Shown: positions 4,666 to 5,718 of the stretch, piece after piece | Position numbering within the stretch: the stretch's first letter is position 1 | Layout: each line of letters begins with the position of its first letter | Assembly (NCBI GenBank): GCA_035690725.1 | Contig: DASSKF010000064.1 | Coordinates: 1-5,718 of the forward strand | From: DASSKF01 sp035690725 | GTDB taxonomy: Bacteria; Actinomycetota; Actinomycetes; Actinomycetales; Dermatophilaceae | DNA length: 5,718 nt | Direction of reading: 5' to 3' | Made by a program: the position numbers and the translations under genes | The notes under the pieces: generated by a model | The model's database searches: none | The model's input: the letters and a program-made list of their open reading frames with translations, nothing else | What the model was told of the DNA's origin: nothing

Positions 4666-5718
4666 ATGACCACCGTGACCCGCGACCGCACCAGCCAGTC
4701 CGAGCAACCCGGCCCCGACGGGCGGGAGCACCCCTTCGGGCTCACGCCGTTCCAGCAGCAGGCCCGCGACCTGCAGCGCGAGTGGGGCACCAACGCCCGC
4801 TGGCGGGGCGTCGAGCGCCGCTACACCGCCGAGGACGTCGTCCGGCTGCGCGGGTCAGTGGTCGAGGAGCACACCCTGGCCCGCCGCGGCGCCGAGCGGC
4901 TGTGGGAGGGCCTGCACACCAAGCCGTTCGTCCGCTCCCTCGGTGCGCTGACCGGCAACCAGGCCGTCCAACAGGTCAAGGCGGGCCTCGAGGCGATCTA
5001 CCTGTCCGGGTGGCAGGTGGCCGCCGACGCCAACCTCGCGGGGCAGACCTACCCCGACCAGAGCCTCTACCCGGCCAACTCGGTGCCCGCCGTCGTGCGC
5101 CGGATCAACAACGCGCTCCAGCGCGCCGACCAGATCCAGTGGTCCACCACCGACGGGGAGGGCGAGCTGATCGATTTCATGGCGCCGATCGTGGCCGACG
5201 CCGAGGCCGGGTTCGGTGGGGCGCTCAACGTCTTCGAGCTGATGAAGTCGATGATCGCGGCCGGTGCCGCGGGGGTGCACTTCGAGGACCAGCTCGCCTC
5301 GGAGAAGAAGTGCGGCCACCTGGGCGGCAAGGTCCTCGTCCCCACGGCACAGCACGTGCGCACCCTCACCTCGGCCCGGCTGGCCGCCGACGTCCTCGGC
5401 GTCCCCTCGCTCATCGTCGCCCGCACCGACGCCCTCGCCGCGGACCTGCTCACCAGCGACGTCGACCCGGTCGACCAGGAGTTCTGCACCGGCGAGCGCA
5501 CGAGTGAGGGCTTCCACCGGGTGCGCAGCGGGATCGAGCCCGTCCTCGCCCGGGCGCGGGCCTACGCGCCGTATGCCGACCTCATCTGGGTCGAGACCGG
5601 CACCCCCGACCTCGGCCTCGCCAAGGAGTTCGCCGACGAGATCCACCGGGACTTCCCGGACCAGATGCTGGCGTACAACTGCTCGCCGTCGTTCAACTGG
5701 AAGGCCGCGCTCGACGAC
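4666..5718 (+). CDS. aceA: Isocitrate lyase, N-terminal 351 residues (runs off right edge)
   Basis: Isocitrate lyase cleaves isocitrate to glyoxylate and succinate, the first step of the glyoxylate bypass, and is needed for growth on acetate or fatty acids. The visible 351 residues are open to the window end; family members are about 430 aa, so roughly 80 residues are missing. Landmarks in order: SGWQVAADAN (114-123), DAEAGFGG (178-185), GVHFEDQ (203-209), the catalytic loop KKCGH (214-218, nucleophile C216), the TGERTSEGFHRV region (275-286), and NCSPSFNWK (338-346). All catalytic residues visible here are intact. The N-terminal 20 or so residues are variable and polar. It is divergent from the ramB-like regulator, matching a known regulator-target relationship. 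The perfect ribosome binding site suggests strong expression once derepressed. Malate synthase may follow outside the window. Confidence 0.97.
   Translation, partial: MTTVTRDRTSQSEQPGPDGREHPFGLTPFQQQARDLQREWGTNARWRGVERRYTAEDVVRLRGSVVEEHTLARRGAERLWEGLHTKPFVRSLGALTGNQAVQQVKAGLEAIYLSGWQVAADANLAGQTYPDQSLYPANSVPAVVRRINNALQRADQIQWSTTDGEGELIDFMAPIVADAEAGFGGALNVFELMKSMIAAGAAGVHFEDQLASEKKCGHLGGKVLVPTAQHVRTLTSARLAADVLGVPSLIVARTDALAADLLTSDVDPVDQEFCTGERTSEGFHRVRSGIEPVLARARAYAPYADLIWVETGTPDLGLAKEFADEIHRDFPDQMLAYNCSPSFNWKAALDD

Noticed and set aside
4458..5507. 349-codon plus-strand frame overlapping aceA
   Set aside because: It is out of frame with isocitrate lyase, whose full conserved sequence reads from the ATG at 4666 to the window end.
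4855..5646. 263-codon minus-strand frame opposite aceA
   Set aside because: Antisense to a strongly conserved enzyme, with no domain or ribosome binding site of its own.

Overview
The window is very GC-rich DNA, with GC strongly preferred at third codon positions. It is organised like an actinobacterial (Actinomycetota) chromosome. The RamB-type regulator beside isocitrate lyase, and an S16 gene preceded by an amidohydrolase, both fit that phylum. A Micrococcales or Intrasporangiaceae-like host is my guess and is not shown by the sequence. I see no phage, transposon, CRISPR, tRNA or rRNA signal.

Left part (1-2273, all minus strand). The first 66 bases are the N-terminus of ribosomal protein S16 (rpsP), running off the left edge, with a clear ribosome binding site and a plausible promoter about 135 bases upstream. 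Upstream of it on the same strand is a two-gene translationally coupled unit. A metal-dependent amidohydrolase (365 aa, all metal ligands present) is followed, with a TGATG stop/start overlap, by a GNAT N-acetyltransferase. The GNAT protein carries an extra C-terminal segment of about 100 residues resembling a decayed P-loop kinase domain. Its 3' end lies in an 11-bp tandem repeat.

Middle (2274-3048). A 173-bp divergent intergenic region with two inverted repeats separates the amidohydrolase from a plus-strand DUF1360 small membrane protein (174 aa). That gene converges on the ramB-like gene. The convergent junction holds two identical 27-bp hairpin units. The stop codon of the left gene opens the first, and the stop codon of the right gene closes the second.

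Right part (3046-5718). A RamB/ScfR-family regulator (XRE HTH, degenerate IrrE/ImmA-like region, C-terminal ScfR domain) is transcribed leftward. It is divergent from aceA (isocitrate lyase), which runs rightward off the window with its catalytic KKCGH motif included. The 114-bp gap holds an imperfect 20-bp palindrome and an AT-rich patch. In Corynebacterium and Mycobacterium, RamB controls the glyoxylate shunt and acetate genes, so this pair is best read as a regulator and its target: acetate or fatty-acid growth signals acting on the glyoxylate bypass.

I found no convincing new biological system. The points most worth checking are the GNAT/degenerate P-loop fusion, the twin hairpins, the aceA/ramB palindrome, and a heptamer (GTATGCC) that accounts for every TAT tyrosine codon I found.
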